DNA of 64,000 bases from Moduliflexus sp964602655 (GCA_964602655.1 CAZRSF010000013.1:1-64000), one strand, 5' to 3'. Positions 17,261 to 26,158 are shown, counted from the stretch's first letter. Translations and numbers: made by a program. The notes: a model not told the origin generated them from the sequence alone.

Positions 17261-20026
17261 TTAAAAAAATTTTCCCGCATGTGCTGTCAAACCCTGGCAA
17301 GGTTCATGAAAATCATCACACTGCCACCCCTCATGAATATGCTGAACCTCTGCGGCGGTCAACACTGTCCCCTCCCAGGGCGCATCGAGAATCGTGTATT
17401 GATGCCCCTGTCCGAAATACCAGGGATCGGAGTTGTCAGCGGGATAACGAATCGGCTCGATCGGACGATTTTTGCCGATTTGTTGGCGCTTACGGATTTC
17501 ATGTTGTTCCAAAAGCTGTCCCAATCCATTCAAATCCGTGCCACAATCGGGATCGACGCGAATGATAAACCGATTTTTCTCTGCGGATGACAGATCAAGC
17601 GTCATAAAACGATAGCGCGGCTCGCCCTGTTCAGTCAATTCGGTCTTGGCCCAAAGTTTGTAAAAAATACTCTGCGGATGATCCAGCCACAGCCCTTTCA
17701 CCGGCTCAGGAACGCCATTGATTCTGGCGACATACACGTGACTGCGCCGCGCCACATCGTCCTGATACCGCCGCTGATCATCCTGAATCAACAGACGTTC
17801 TTCGGGAAACCACGCCGGACGCGACTCGAAAATGCGCGACAAATCCGCCGTCGGCGTCGCTTCTAAGAGGTAGAGTGCGGCGTCAATCACACGCAAGCCC
17901 GCTTCAAGGAGACGCCAATCAGTCGAACGATTGCCGAACACATCAGCAACGCGCCGCTGATGCGCGATAAATACGCCGATGAGCGAATCACCCAACCGCT
18001 CCGGGTTCGGAATTCGTCCTTGATCGATCAGGCTGTCATACGCTGCCAGCGTCTTGAGCAAATTGTGACGCGGACGCTTGCCCAGCAATTCATACGCCGC
18101 GTACAGCGTGGCCGCGCAATCCAGATCGGGCTGCGTGTGCAGCCGAAATTCAATCTGCGAGAGCGGGATGTCGTGAAGATGCTCGATCAGCAGTTCCGGC
18201 TGAGACAGCAGCAATTCGCAGGCACTATGAATCTCATGCCCGCCGAAATGATGGTCAATAATTCCGGGCTGCCGCGCATTGCCGGTGTCAAGGTACACAA
18301 CAGCGCGTTCGGGCGCGGCGACGAACCCCATCGGCACGAAGTCCACCCACGAGCGCAGCAACGGACTCAGCGCAAACAGATGGACGGGTTGCGCGATATT
18401 TCGCATGGCGTGGCAGCCGACATCCCGCACGGAAAAATTGATGCCGTCCGGCGCAGTCCAGAGTTCAGGCTCATCGCCGCCAAAACAGGTTTCGGAGATA
18501 ATCACGTCGCCGGGCAGGTCTTTCGACGACGATTCGATCCGCGCCGCCAAATTGATCGTATTCCCTAACACGGTCAGATGACAACGCGCCAACCCGCCAA
18601 GATACCCTAACGCCACCGGCCCCTGGTTGATGCCGACGCCAACGCGAATTTCCGGCAGCCCGGCCTGAACGGAAAGCGCGTTATGCGCATGAATACGGAA
18701 CATGGCGCGAATCGTCGCCCTGAGAATCTCAAGAATTCGCGCTTGCTGCCCGTGAAACATGTTGAACACGACGATAATGCAATCCCCCACGAATTCGAGG
18801 ATCGTGCCGCCTGCCTGCTCCAATTCTTCGTGCATGATTTTGAAGATCGGATTCAGCAGATCGAAAATTTCTTCCGGCGAGCAGCCTTCGCTTAATGTCG
18901 AAAATTTTCTGACATCCAACACCAAAATAATCGCCTCGTTCTGCGTCACGACTTCCGGGTCGAACGGGCGCTTGTTCGTCACGGCGTCCAAGACCTGTTT
19001 GCCCAATAAGCGGCTCATGACGTAGTGAAAATTTTTGACCGCCGCTTTCTGTTTGAGAATCGTTTCGAAATCGTACAACGGGCGCGGCAATTCCCAGCGG
19101 GCGAGGCAATCGGCGTAGCGTTCGATGATCTCCGGCGTCAATTCGTCAATCGCGTTCGGATGGCAAAAGGCGCGGCGGATGTCGCAAAGCAGGCCGAAAT
19201 CGTCGGCAAGATGATTCGCGGCGGCATCGCGCCGAGGCTCGCTTTGCGCCGCAGGACGCCATTCCACGCCAAGAAACAGCGGGCATGGCTCGCCGATTTC
19301 GCGCTGTTCGATACGCTGCCCCGCTCGCATTCTCTGCGCCCATTCGACTAAAAATTCGACTGCGCCGCGCCATTCCGGAGGGGCGTTCTGCGCAAACGTT
19401 TCGAGGCGTTCCGGCGGAACGTCGCTTTCGCCGGAAAGCAGGTCGAACAGATGCCGCGCAAACGTGGCGCGAAACCATTCCTGCGGAAAATCATGCGCGG
19501 CGGCGGTCTCCTGCCATTGTCGCGCAAACGTCGCCGCCAGGCGTAAATTGCGATTCGAGATCGCCGCGCTCGTCAACGCCCAAAGCCCCAACACCTCGTC
19601 AATCGGCGTCAATGCGAAATCGTTCTGACTCTGCAAGCCGCTGACGACGTTTTTGATGCCCAAATCAATGCTATGAAAACCGATTTGCGCGATGCCGCGA
19701 TATAAGGCCGCGATGCGCCATGACTCGTTATGGCTGCATTTGAACGCATAGAGAATATGCGTCACCGCGAACGCCTGCTGCAACGCGCCTGCATCGCCGA
19801 CTTTGAAGAGCAAGCGGCAGATTTCCGATAACACCCAGACCGGGCGCGGATGATGCTGCAAGTCGGCATACGAGAAATCCGCGAGCGTCTTCAAATCGAA
19901 CATGTGCTGCGATGCCGAATGAAGGCGTTCCGGCGCGATATGCGTCAGCAGTTCTCGAATCAACGCTTGCAAATGCTCGCGAACGTCTGCGACTGTCCGC
20001 GCCTGCTCGAAACGTGTGATAAACAT
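17261..20026 (-). CDS. Class III nucleotide cyclase fused to DHH-like region
   Basis: About 921 residues from ATG 20026. An N-terminal helical solenoid (about 1-340) carries no catalytic motif. The class III cyclase homology domain (about 362-530) has both metal Asp (371 in LVLDVRKFS, 415 in EFVGDC) and the transition-state Asn492/Arg496 (GNTINLAAR). The base-selecting Lys is replaced by Glu411, as in guanylyl cyclases; the second selector is Thr. Downstream, VYLDTGN, IIDHHF (591-593) and HTQPDLD (630-636) resemble DHH phosphoesterase motifs II, III and I in permuted order. A further C-terminal domain is unassigned. An in-frame ATG at 20077 lies inside the upstream nSTAND gene; ATG 20026 has GGAGG 12 nt upstream. 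It is the last gene of a three-gene operon. Confidence 0.85.
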   Translation of the reverse strand: MFITRFEQARTVADVREHLQALIRELLTHIAPERLHSASQHMFDLKTLADFSYADLQHHPRPVWVLSEICRLLFKVGDAGALQQAFAVTHILYAFKCSHNESWRIAALYRGIAQIGFHSIDLGIKNVVSGLQSQNDFALTPIDEVLGLWALTSAAISNRNLRLAATFARQWQETAAAHDFPQEWFRATFARHLFDLLSGESDVPPERLETFAQNAPPEWRGAVEFLVEWAQRMRAGQRIEQREIGEPCPLFLGVEWRPAAQSEPRRDAAANHLADDFGLLCDIRRAFCHPNAIDELTPEIIERYADCLARWELPRPLYDFETILKQKAAVKNFHYVMSRLLGKQVLDAVTNKRPFDPEVVTQNEAIILVLDVRKFSTLSEGCSPEEIFDLLNPIFKIMHEELEQAGGTILEFVGDCIIVVFNMFHGQQARILEILRATIRAMFRIHAHNALSVQAGLPEIRVGVGINQGPVALGYLGGLARCHLTVLGNTINLAARIESSSKDLPGDVIISETCFGGDEPELWTAPDGINFSVRDVGCHAMRNIAQPVHLFALSPLLRSWVDFVPMGFVAAPERAVVYLDTGNARQPGIIDHHFGGHEIHSACELLLSQPELLIEHLHDIPLSQIEFRLHTQPDLDCAATLYAAYELLGKRPRHNLLKTLAAYDSLIDQGRIPNPERLGDSLIGVFIAHQRRVADVFGNRSTDWRLLEAGLRVIDAALYLLEATPTADLSRIFESRPAWFPEERLLIQDDQRRYQDDVARRSHVYVARINGVPEPVKGLWLDHPQSIFYKLWAKTELTEQGEPRYRFMTLDLSSAEKNRFIIRVDPDCGTDLNGLGQLLEQHEIRKRQQIGKNRPIEPIRYPADNSDPWYFGQGHQYTILDAPWEGTVLTAAEVQHIHEGWQCDDFHEPCQGLTAHAGKFF
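17289..17303. repeat. Partial AACCCTGGCAGGGTT repeat inside cyclase 3' end
   Basis: The 15-mer at 17289-17303 differs by one base from the repeat arm at 23159-23173. It encodes part of the last residues of the cyclase, so the C-terminal tail may come from insertion of a dispersed repeat. Confidence 0.4.
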
Positions 20027-20033
20027 ATCGAAT

Positions 20034-23000
20034 TTATTCCTCCGCCGCTTCCAAAAAGAAGCGCCGCCGCTGCTCATCGCTCAAACGGCGCGGCGCGACC
20101 GCGTTCGCATAGTCAATCAATTCCTGATTTGTCAAAAAGACGCGCCATGCCGCCGCGCTGCCATCTGGCGACGCAGTCACGATGCGCTGCCCGTCTGAAC
20201 TGAACGCGGCATAAATCATTTTTCCAGTGCGCCTCGGAAAAATCGCCAGCGTCTTTCCGCTTGAGACATCCCACATCCGCGCCGTCTCATCTTCGGAAAC
20301 CGTGACGATTCGTTTCCCGTCGAATCTGAAGGCGGCGTGAATTACACCACGTTCGTGACCGCGAAATTCCATCAGCGCCTCGCCGACAGCGACATCCCAC
20401 AGCCGCGCCGTTTTATCGGCGGAGGCCGTCACGATGCGCTTGCCATCCGGGCTGAACGCCGCAGATTTGATTTCTCCCGTATGCCCGCTCAATTCAACGA
20501 GTTCCTCGCCGGTCGCCGCGTCGGTCATAAGCGCGATTTCTCCTCGAAGCACAAGACGTTTCTTGCCATCGGGGCTGGTCATCGAAGCCGCAACGTTTTC
20601 GACAGGTTCGGTCGAATTTGTCACAAGCAAACTCCGTTCCATCTCCCAAACTCGCGCCGTCTTATCCCATGACGCCGTGACAATCCGCGTTCCATCCGGG
20701 CTGAATGCCGCATATCCGATGCGGTCGTCGTGTCCGAGCAAACGTCCCAGCAGATCGCCGTTCGCCGCATTCCAAACCCGCGCGAAATGATCGGCGGAGG
20801 CGGTCACGATGCGAGTGCCGTCGCGGCTGAATGCCGCATGTTCCACCCAGCCCTCATGATTCAACACCGCCAACGAGTTTCCGGTTTCGGCATTCCAGAG
20901 CCGCGCCGTCTTATCCCGCGAGGCCGTGACGACGCGCGTTCCGTCCGGGCTGAATTCAGCATGAAGCACGGCGTCGCGATGTCCGTTCAACGTTATCAGC
21001 GCCGCGCCGGTCGCTGCGTCGTAGATTCGTGCCGCGCCATCCCAGGACGCCGTCACGATGCGCGAACCGTCCGCGCTGAACGCCGCCTGTTCGATTCCGG
21101 CGGAATGCCCTGCTGAAACGAATAATTCGCGGCCTGTTTCTGTGTCAGAAATCCGCGCCGCATTATCGGCTGAGATTGTCGCGATTGTTGCGCCGTCCGG
21201 GCTGAATGCCGCATATTTCACGCCGTTCGCCTGACCGTCGAATACGGACGCTTCTTTGCCGGAATTTGCGTCCCAAAGCTTCATGGTTTTATTCGACAGC
21301 ACCGCCAGAATTCGTGTGCCGTCCGGGCTGAATGTCGCCTGCGTAATCGCGTTGGGAGCGGTTTTCAACAACAGCGAACGCTTGCCGCGCAGCCCGCCCG
21401 TTTCAGCATCTATCGAAATTTCCCAGACTTGCGCCTGTTCGAGGCAGACGGTCAGCAGGCGCGTTCCGTCCGGGCTGAACATGGCCTGACTGACTCGCGA
21501 AAGATGCTCATCCAGGACGAGGCGTTCTTGCAATTCGACCAGCCCATCGTATAATTGTACTTCCGCTTCCGACACATACGGCTTTTCCGGCGGATTTATC
21601 CGTTTCGGCAACGCTTCCAACGCTAAGAGCACGGCATTGCCGTACTGTTGTTTTTCGTTCTCCTGTCGCGCCAAATCCGTCAGAAACAGCGATTGCGTCC
21701 GCAAGGCGTTCTGCCGCTGGCGCTCGGCGTCACGGTATTTCACATAGCTCAGGATGCCTAAGCCGGACACCACGATCAACACGGTCAGCAACGACGCGAA
21801 AAGCGCGGTCAAAATGCGGCGTCTGGCGCGAGTGAACGCGGCGCGGCTTTTGCCGATGAATTCGACGATCTGCGGTTCGAATCTCAGGCGCGGCAGATAC
21901 GGCGCGACATATTCCAGCGCGGCGCTATCGAGCAGCGTCCCGTGCGATTGATATTCTTTGTAGCGGTTTTCCACCATTTGCAACGCTTCCAGCACGTCTT
22001 TTTCCAGTGCAGTCATCCGTGCGAAAATATGCTGCGCAAGGCTGTCGTGACGGAGTTCGTAGCCGCTGGCATCCTCGCGTTCCCGCAAAATCCGCACCGT
22101 TACGAAATGATTGATCATATCCGTCACTTGCGCCGTATCCGCCGGAGTTCCCATACTATTCAATAACGTCACAACGTCAGGCACAGCAACCGTTTTTTTC
22201 GTCCCTTCCGGCGTGATCAGCGTTTTCAAAACCGCTTCGCCCATCTCGGCCTGCGTTCCCATCGCAGCAATCTGCTCTTCGAGAAAACCGGCCAGCACAT
22301 TGCCCAACGAGCCTAATGCAATCACGTCGTCCCGCGTCAGACTGAGTTCTTCCGTTTCAGCGCGGCGGGCGGCGTGGTGATATAATTTATCCAGAACGAC
22401 TTGCAGCCAGGTCAATTCGACTGCGCCCGCCGCTTCGCAGCCCAATCTGGCGAGAATATCGTCGGCCACGCCCGTTTCGAGCCGAATGCCGCAGACGTGG
22501 CACGGCTCGCTGATCGCGGTCAGCGCGTTGATGCGGTTCATCCGTTCGACACGCAAACGATTGGCAAATAATTGCGGTATCATCTGCTCTAACGCGGTAA
22601 GTTCGGCGAGATATTCTTCGCGAATGCAAAGAATGACGCGGCATTCCAGCGACGCCTCCGACAGCGCGGCTAAGATGGCGGCAAAACGCTGTTGTTCCGA
22701 AGACGAACCGAACAAGAAAAGTTCCTCGAACTGATCGAAAATCAGAAAAATCGGTTTGAAATAATCGAGGTAAAGCGAGCGGACGGCCTGCACGAATACC
22801 GCAATCTCTTGATCGGGCGGCGTTTCAGCGGTAATCGCAGGGAGCGGCGTCATGGCGTATTTGTTCGATTCCCGCATAAACGATTGCAGCATATCGCCAT
22901 TGTGGCGGATGAAGATCGGCAGCGCGTCCGCCTCGCCCAATCGGTTCGATAGGCCGCATTGAATGACGCTCGTTTTCCCGACGCCGGATTGCCCGTACAC

Positions 23001-23126
23001 GAGCAGCAATTTGCTGTAAAAGACCCGCGAATAGAGTTCTTCGATCTCGGCTTCCCGCCCGAAAAAAATCTCGGCATCCTCTTTGGCGTAGGCGTCTAAA
23101 AATTTGAATGGCTCTTTCGGATTCAT
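20034..23126 (-). CDS. nSTAND ATPase with transmembrane helix and WD40 repeats
   Basis: A 1030-residue STAND-family signalling ATPase of the nSTAND1 type. The N-terminal FFGREAEIEEL (21-31) is the usual nSTAND lead-in. Walker A is GQSGVGKTS (45-53) and Walker B is IFLIFDQFEELF (126-137). A winged-helix-like region follows (LRHDSLAQHIFARM). One transmembrane helix lies near 437-458, followed by a coiled segment. About eleven WD40 blades occupy 545-1000, one of them degenerate; most carry AAFSPDGTRIVTAS-type cores that are very similar to each other. STAND proteins oligomerise on sensing a trigger through the repeats and switch on an attached or partner effector. No effector domain is fused here, so its neighbours (HEPN-like upstream, cyclase-DHH downstream) are the likely outputs. 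Confidence 0.92.
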   Translation of the reverse strand: MNPKEPFKFLDAYAKEDAEIFFGREAEIEELYSRVFYSKLLLVYGQSGVGKTSVIQCGLSNRLGEADALPIFIRHNGDMLQSFMRESNKYAMTPLPAITAETPPDQEIAVFVQAVRSLYLDYFKPIFLIFDQFEELFLFGSSSEQQRFAAILAALSEASLECRVILCIREEYLAELTALEQMIPQLFANRLRVERMNRINALTAISEPCHVCGIRLETGVADDILARLGCEAAGAVELTWLQVVLDKLYHHAARRAETEELSLTRDDVIALGSLGNVLAGFLEEQIAAMGTQAEMGEAVLKTLITPEGTKKTVAVPDVVTLLNSMGTPADTAQVTDMINHFVTVRILREREDASGYELRHDSLAQHIFARMTALEKDVLEALQMVENRYKEYQSHGTLLDSAALEYVAPYLPRLRFEPQIVEFIGKSRAAFTRARRRILTALFASLLTVLIVVSGLGILSYVKYRDAERQRQNALRTQSLFLTDLARQENEKQQYGNAVLLALEALPKRINPPEKPYVSEAEVQLYDGLVELQERLVLDEHLSRVSQAMFSPDGTRLLTVCLEQAQVWEISIDAETGGLRGKRSLLLKTAPNAITQATFSPDGTRILAVLSNKTMKLWDANSGKEASVFDGQANGVKYAAFSPDGATIATISADNAARISDTETGRELFVSAGHSAGIEQAAFSADGSRIVTASWDGAARIYDAATGAALITLNGHRDAVLHAEFSPDGTRVVTASRDKTARLWNAETGNSLAVLNHEGWVEHAAFSRDGTRIVTASADHFARVWNAANGDLLGRLLGHDDRIGYAAFSPDGTRIVTASWDKTARVWEMERSLLVTNSTEPVENVAASMTSPDGKKRLVLRGEIALMTDAATGEELVELSGHTGEIKSAAFSPDGKRIVTASADKTARLWDVAVGEALMEFRGHERGVIHAAFRFDGKRIVTVSEDETARMWDVSSGKTLAIFPRRTGKMIYAAFSSDGQRIVTASPDGSAAAWRVFLTNQELIDYANAVAPRRLSDEQRRRFFLEAAEE

Positions 23127-23140
23127 GGCGATTTCGCGCG

Positions 23141-23173
23141 AACCCTGCCAGGGTTCACAACCCTGGCAGGGTT
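23141..23173. repeat. AACCCTGCCAGGGTT inverted repeat
   Basis: Perfect 15-bp arms 23141-23155/23159-23173 with a 3-nt loop between the HEPN-like gene and the nSTAND gene. On the plus strand it is followed by GTTTTT. Leftward it could attenuate transcription between the two operon genes. Confidence 0.75.
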
Positions 23174-23177
23174 GTTT

Positions 23178-24215
23178 TTATGCAGTTCCTCCGCCGAAAT
23201 AGGCAAAATATTCGTCGAACTCTTCGGCCAGAATATTATAATATGACAGGCTGCGCAGGTCGCATTTTTCGCGCGCCTCCGTGCCGACGTAATGAATCAC
23301 GCCATGTTCGCGCTTGCTGTACAAAAAGATGTCTTTGCGGAGGTTTTTGATTTTTTCGGGCGTATCCAGAATTTCCGTATGCGTGTCCACGATAAACGGC
23401 GACAGATTCAGGTAGTCGGCGGGCGCGTCTTTCAGCGTTTTGACGAACAGCACGGAACGATTGTCGGAGCAGGTGTCGTATGCGCGGCGTTTTCCGGCAA
23501 AATCGGAGGTGATGTTATTCAAGACCGTAATATCGTGATCATAGGTAATCGGCTTGCGTTTGCGCTTATTGACGTGAATGTCGGTAATTGTCACCAACGG
23601 ATATTTGCTGAGAAAGCAGAGATCGATCAGCATATCCGTGAGCGTTTCCTGATACTCATAACAGCGGGTTTCGATGTCTTCATCGCTGAGATTGACGAGA
23701 TAATGGGCGATTTCATTGCGAATCGGCAGCCAGGGTTGAAGTTTTCGGGCGAATTTTTTGGAAAAGACGATTTCCATTTCCTCGACAAACGGGGCAATCT
23801 TATTCTCTTCTAATACCGATCCGAGCGATTGAATCAGCCAGACATAGGTGCCGAGCGCGGGCGCTCCGAAACGTGAGGCAAAATTGCCGGTCAAATCGTT
23901 CGGCAGGGTGAGTTGGCGCGAGTGATGTTCTTCCATCACCTGCACCAAGAGAATAAAGGAAAGAAACTGCACCATCCGTTCGACCGTTTTGAGGATTTGA
24001 TCGAGGCGTCCCCGGTTTTGCTCATGCAGGCCGGCTGAAAAAAGGCGGCGTAACTCCACGCCGAGCGGCCAGGGGAAACTGCTGATGATTTCTGCGCCAA
24101 GCTGGCGGAATTCCGGCTCTTCGTCGTCGTCTTCCGGCAGCAGCATCGCTAACTTCGGCTTATATTCCACCAATTTACGAAACACCGGCAGAATCATTTT
24201 TTCGTTGATGACCAT
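23178..24215 (-). CDS. HEPN-like helical protein (putative RNase/effector)
   Basis: A 345-residue protein that I cannot assign to a named family. It is largely helical. Residues 166-171 read RNEIAH, matching the R-x4-6-H motif of HEPN RNases, with the helix continuing as expected. A helical segment around 75-170 (ILKTVERMVQFLSFILLVQVMEE) would form the rest of the bundle. The C-terminal 130 residues are mixed alpha/beta with basic KRKRKP (about 218-223) and Cys/Asp/Arg-rich segments. AGGAGG lies 7 nt upstream of the ATG. It is the first gene of the operon with the nSTAND ATPase and cyclase-DHH gene. HEPN proteins are common effectors next to STAND-type sensors. The HEPN call rests on one short motif and context. 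Confidence 0.6.
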   Translation of the reverse strand: MVINEKMILPVFRKLVEYKPKLAMLLPEDDDEEPEFRQLGAEIISSFPWPLGVELRRLFSAGLHEQNRGRLDQILKTVERMVQFLSFILLVQVMEEHHSRQLTLPNDLTGNFASRFGAPALGTYVWLIQSLGSVLEENKIAPFVEEMEIVFSKKFARKLQPWLPIRNEIAHYLVNLSDEDIETRCYEYQETLTDMLIDLCFLSKYPLVTITDIHVNKRKRKPITYDHDITVLNNITSDFAGKRRAYDTCSDNRSVLFVKTLKDAPADYLNLSPFIVDTHTEILDTPEKIKNLRKDIFLYSKREHGVIHYVGTEAREKCDLRSLSYYNILAEEFDEYFAYFGGGTA

Positions 24216-24358
24216 AGCGAACCCTCCTTATCACATTAGACACGATTACGCCGCGAAATTTAACGAAAGGTCAAGATTTTTTGCAACATCTCAAAAGTTT
24301 TCTTGATCTTTCAAGACGTTTCCAGTTTCTTGGGCAAGAACTTGCTACGATTTTTCTT

Positions 24359-24460
24359 CCAGCGGTTAAAACCGCTGGCTTTATTTCTTTGCCCTTCCAG
24401 GGCAACGCCTGCCGCAAAGCGGCCGTGGAATACGGACGGCGGTTTCAATCGCTGGGAATT
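24359..24460. repeat. Compound hairpin element
   Basis: About 100 bp of serial hairpins: 24359-24367/24370-24378 (CCAGCGGTT arms, 2-nt loop), 24391-24395/24399-24403, and 24411-24415/24419-24423. A terminal GCGGTTTCAATCGCTGG can pair with the first element. It looks like a dispersed palindromic or miniature element just upstream of the gene at 24483. Confidence 0.55.
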
Positions 24461-24482
24461 CGGCAAAAGGAGATAAACATTT

Positions 24483-25160
24483 ATGAATCTTTCTGAAAAA
24501 CTCACGAAAGGGGCAGGAATTGCGTTTGCGTATGCGGGCGGCGTGGCGGCGCTCTGGCTCGGCGGATTATGCACGCTGCTTTCGTTGATTATCTGGGGCA
24601 TTGCGGGATTCAGTCTTCCGCTTGCCGTGTTTTTAGGCATTTTCGGCCTTGCGCCGCTCGGCACGGGGTTCTGGCTGTTCAAGCGCGGAAAAGTGCTGCG
24701 CGATATTTTAAAAGTCAAATTGCAAAAAGAAACCGTTCGAAAATTAGCGTTTCAAAAGCACGGTCGCTTAACGCCGAAAGATTTGGCAAAAGCGCAGGGC
24801 TGGGGCGAAGAAAAAGCCCTGAATATGCTGAAAAATTTAGCGGCGGAAGACCCGGAACGGATGACGTTGCAGCTTGATTACGACTCCGGCGAAATTTATT
24901 TCGATTTCAGCGACATTCTCCAAACGATTGAAGCGCGAAAACAGTATCAGGCGCTGCCGCTCTCGAATACGCTCGGCGAAAAAGCGGTGGACATCGCCAT
25001 GATTCTCGGCAAAACGATAGATACGTTTCAAGACTACGTGGAAATGACGCGGGAAACCGCCTCGCATCAGCAGCATGAAAAGCGAGAGGAACGCTACCGC
25101 GCCAAAATCGAACGCTTTTTGGATGAAATCGAAGAACTCAAAAGCCAGACCGTTGATTGA
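24483..25160 (+). CDS. Two-helix membrane protein with winged-helix-like domain
   Basis: A 225-residue protein of unknown function. Two adjacent transmembrane helices (about 13-65) are Gly/Leu-rich. Residues about 80-140 (KLAFQKHGRLTPKDLAKAQGWGEEKALNMLKNLAAED) read like a small helix-turn-helix or winged-helix module, and the C-terminal 45 residues form a charged helix, probably a coiled coil. AAGGAG (24468-24473) precedes the ATG. It is transcribed away from the HEPN-nSTAND-cyclase operon and shares an upstream region with it. Confidence 0.7.
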   Translation: MNLSEKLTKGAGIAFAYAGGVAALWLGGLCTLLSLIIWGIAGFSLPLAVFLGIFGLAPLGTGFWLFKRGKVLRDILKVKLQKETVRKLAFQKHGRLTPKDLAKAQGWGEEKALNMLKNLAAEDPERMTLQLDYDSGEIYFDFSDILQTIEARKQYQALPLSNTLGEKAVDIAMILGKTIDTFQDYVEMTRETASHQQHEKREERYRAKIERFLDEIEELKSQTVD

Positions 25161-25257
25161 GCTAATTTTCTTGACAAAACGAAATGCTGATAACGTGGTA
25201 TCGCCTGAATTGTGAAGCTTAGAAGCGTAGATATTATGACTATAACAGGGGGAAAAT

Positions 25258-26121
25258 ATGAATGACATTAAAATCGGCGTGATTGGCGGCAGTGGGTTGT
25301 ATGAAATGGACACCTTGACCAATGTCGAGGAAGTTGCGGTGGAAACGCCGTTCGGCGCTCCGTCGGATCGGTATATTGTCGGCACGTTGGAAGGCGTGCG
25401 CGTGGCGTTCCTGCCGCGTCACGGACGCGGCCACCGTTTCAGCCCATCGGAATTGAATTTCCGGGCGAATATTTACGGCTTCAAACAACTCGGCGTGGAG
25501 CATATCATTTCCGTCAGCGCGGTCGGCAGCCTGAAAGAGCATATTCACCCGCTGAACGTGGTGATTCCCGACCAATTTTTCGACCGCACGAAGGGGCGCG
25601 TCAGTACGTTTTTCGGCGAAGGACTTGTGGCGCATGTCGCCTTTGCCGATCCGGTCTGCCCGTGCCTGTCCGACTTGCTGTATCAAGCGACTGTTGAGCA
25701 AGGCGCAACGGTACATAAAGGCGGCACATATCTCTGCATGGAAGGCCCGGCCTTTTCCACCAGAGCGGAGTCGAACGTCTATCGTCAATGGGGCATGGAT
25801 ATTATCGGCATGACGAACCTGCAAGAAGCGAAATTAGCGCGGGAAGCCGAAATCTGTTATGCCACGATGGCGATGGTCACGGATTACGACTGCTGGCACG
25901 AAGAAGAAGAAGATGTCACGGTTGAGGCGATTATCGCGAATTTGAACCAGAACGCAGCGTTAGCGAAACAGGTCATTCAAACTGTCGTGCCGCGCATCTC
26001 CGGCGAACGCGCGTGCATCTGCGGCAGCGCCCTGAAATATGCACTGCTGACGAATCCGGCAGTTGTTCCCGCTGTGACCCGCCAGAAACTTGACCTGCTG
26101 GTCGGCAAATATCTGAAATAG
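25258..26121 (+). CDS. mtnP: S-methyl-5'-thioadenosine phosphorylase
   Basis: A 287-residue PNP/MTAP-family enzyme that phosphorolyses 5'-methylthioadenosine to adenine and 5-methylthioribose-1-phosphate in methionine salvage. Motifs are GVIGGSGLYEM at the start, LPRHGRGHRFSPSELNFRAN (phosphate-binding His/Arg), CMEGPAFSTRAES and IGMTNLQEAKLAREAEICYATMAMVTDYDCWH. The Asn-Leu (rather than Glu) near the base site needs a database comparison, but overall length and motifs match MtnP. A GGGGG stretch (25248-25252) precedes the ATG. The PfkB-type kinase gene follows, giving a purine-nucleoside salvage pair. Confidence 0.92.
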   Translation: MNDIKIGVIGGSGLYEMDTLTNVEEVAVETPFGAPSDRYIVGTLEGVRVAFLPRHGRGHRFSPSELNFRANIYGFKQLGVEHIISVSAVGSLKEHIHPLNVVIPDQFFDRTKGRVSTFFGEGLVAHVAFADPVCPCLSDLLYQATVEQGATVHKGGTYLCMEGPAFSTRAESNVYRQWGMDIIGMTNLQEAKLAREAEICYATMAMVTDYDCWHEEEEDVTVEAIIANLNQNAALAKQVIQTVVPRISGERACICGSALKYALLTNPAVVPAVTRQKLDLLVGKYLK

Positions 26122-26158
26122 CCATATTCGAGAGTTAAAGACCACAATTTCCCAGACT

